Shown one piece after another: positions 63,559 through 64,000 of a stretch of 64,000 nt of DNA. The notes below the pieces were generated by a model. That model was not told the DNA's origin and made no database searches. It saw nothing but the letters and a program-made list of their open reading frames with translations. Position 1 is the stretch's first letter, and each line of letters starts with the position of its first letter. Made by a program: the position numbers and the translations under genes. Origin of the DNA: Prorocentrum cordatum (taxonomy: Eukaryota; Sar; Dinophyceae; Prorocentrales; Prorocentraceae); contig CAUYUJ010014256.1 in assembly GCA_963575745.1 (NCBI GenBank), positions 122,001 to 186,000 of the forward strand, read 5' to 3'.

Positions 63559-63587
63559 GTCGGGAGGGGAGTTCGGGCGAGGCCGGG

Positions 63588-63625
63588 ACGAGGATCAATC
63601 CATTCCAGGGCGTTCCCGTGAGCGG
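63588..63625. repeat. Foldback element family B, truncated copy 6
   Basis: GACGAGGATCAATCCATTCC only; the rest of the family sequence is missing. It lies 30 nt inside RPL10A intron 8. Confidence 0.65.
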
Positions 63626-64000
63626 TGAGTCGGTCGCGCAGTTGGAGTGGGAGGGTTGATGGGAAGGGGGGCAGAGGAGAGCGGGTGTCGGCGACGAAAT
63701 TTTTGGGCGCGAATTCATGGGGGGGTGGAAGAAATCTGCCCTTTTCGGTCCCGGAAGGCTCCCTTCTCGGGCCCGGCCTGGAGGGCCCCTTTGGGGGGCC
63801 CGGAGGGCTCCAGTTCTGCAGCCCCCTCGCTGCCATCGCCCCCTCATTTACGCGCCCCCCAAAAAACCGAACCCTACTCTCGCCGATCAACGATTCAGGC
63901 AGCTCGATGGGCGCGGGGGGGGAGGTCCGGAATGCGTCTTACACGTGGACGAAGTTCGAGCCCTAACCTTAGGTAGTTAGTAAGACCTCCCCCTTTCGGC

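Noticed and set aside
1-64000. tRNA or rRNA genes
   Set aside because: Short GGTTCGAA-like words were seen (for example near 32800) but no cloverleaf could be formed.

Overview
The window looks like nuclear DNA of a dinoflagellate. It is GC-rich, full of CCT/GGA, CA and CAT arrays and short inverted-repeat elements, and carries one host gene broken into tiny exons by very long introns. Six of that gene's seven complete introns start with GC or GA instead of GT and end at AG|G (the seventh is placed with GC at lower confidence). This non-GT donor use is known from dinoflagellates. A near-match to the dinoflagellate spliced leader also occurs at 36750-36770. The genus cannot be told from the sequence.

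Host gene. Eight exons on the + strand between 22306 and 63558 join in frame to about 142 codons of ribosomal protein L10a (uL1, RPL10A), from the start Met to the [13 protein letters not shown] loop. The gene runs off the right edge. Introns are about 0.7, 0.9, 1.5, 5.0, 5.8, 23.2 and 3.6 kb. Most of 22-64 kb is therefore intron, and most long ORFs outside 40-56 kb are low-complexity artefacts.

Mobile element. Intron 6 holds a 16.35-kb tyrosine-recombinase retroelement (40348-56699) in the same orientation as the gene. Its ends are split direct repeats in the order A1-body-B1-A2-B2, as in the PAT/Ngaro branch of DIRS-like elements. A is 159 bp (one mismatch) and B is 203 bp (identical). ORF1 (3082 aa) has membrane segments, Cys clusters, a gag-like helical region, a CCCH finger and a methyltransferase-like domain. 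ORF2 starts on the A of ORF1's TGA (TGATG) and encodes reverse transcriptase, RNase H, a second and catalytically altered cytosine-methyltransferase-like domain, and the first part of a tyrosine recombinase. The rest of the recombinase lies in the -1 frame and is fused to a tail with three membrane segments. The element sits inside an older foldback element whose uninterrupted relatives occur at 25274-25443 and 10481-10617, so the insertion point can be read to within a base or two.

Layout. 1-22 kb: simple repeats, short foldback families, a decayed minus-strand ORF, and two possible exons of an unknown upstream gene. 22-37 kb: RPL10A exons 1-6 and repeats. 36.75-37.46 kb: a spliced-leader relic followed by a broken coiled-coil ORF. 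38.3-38.8 kb: a 73-bp tandem repeat. 40.3-56.7 kb: the retroelement. 57-64 kb: repeats and RPL10A exons 7 and 8. No tRNA, rRNA or CRISPR was seen.
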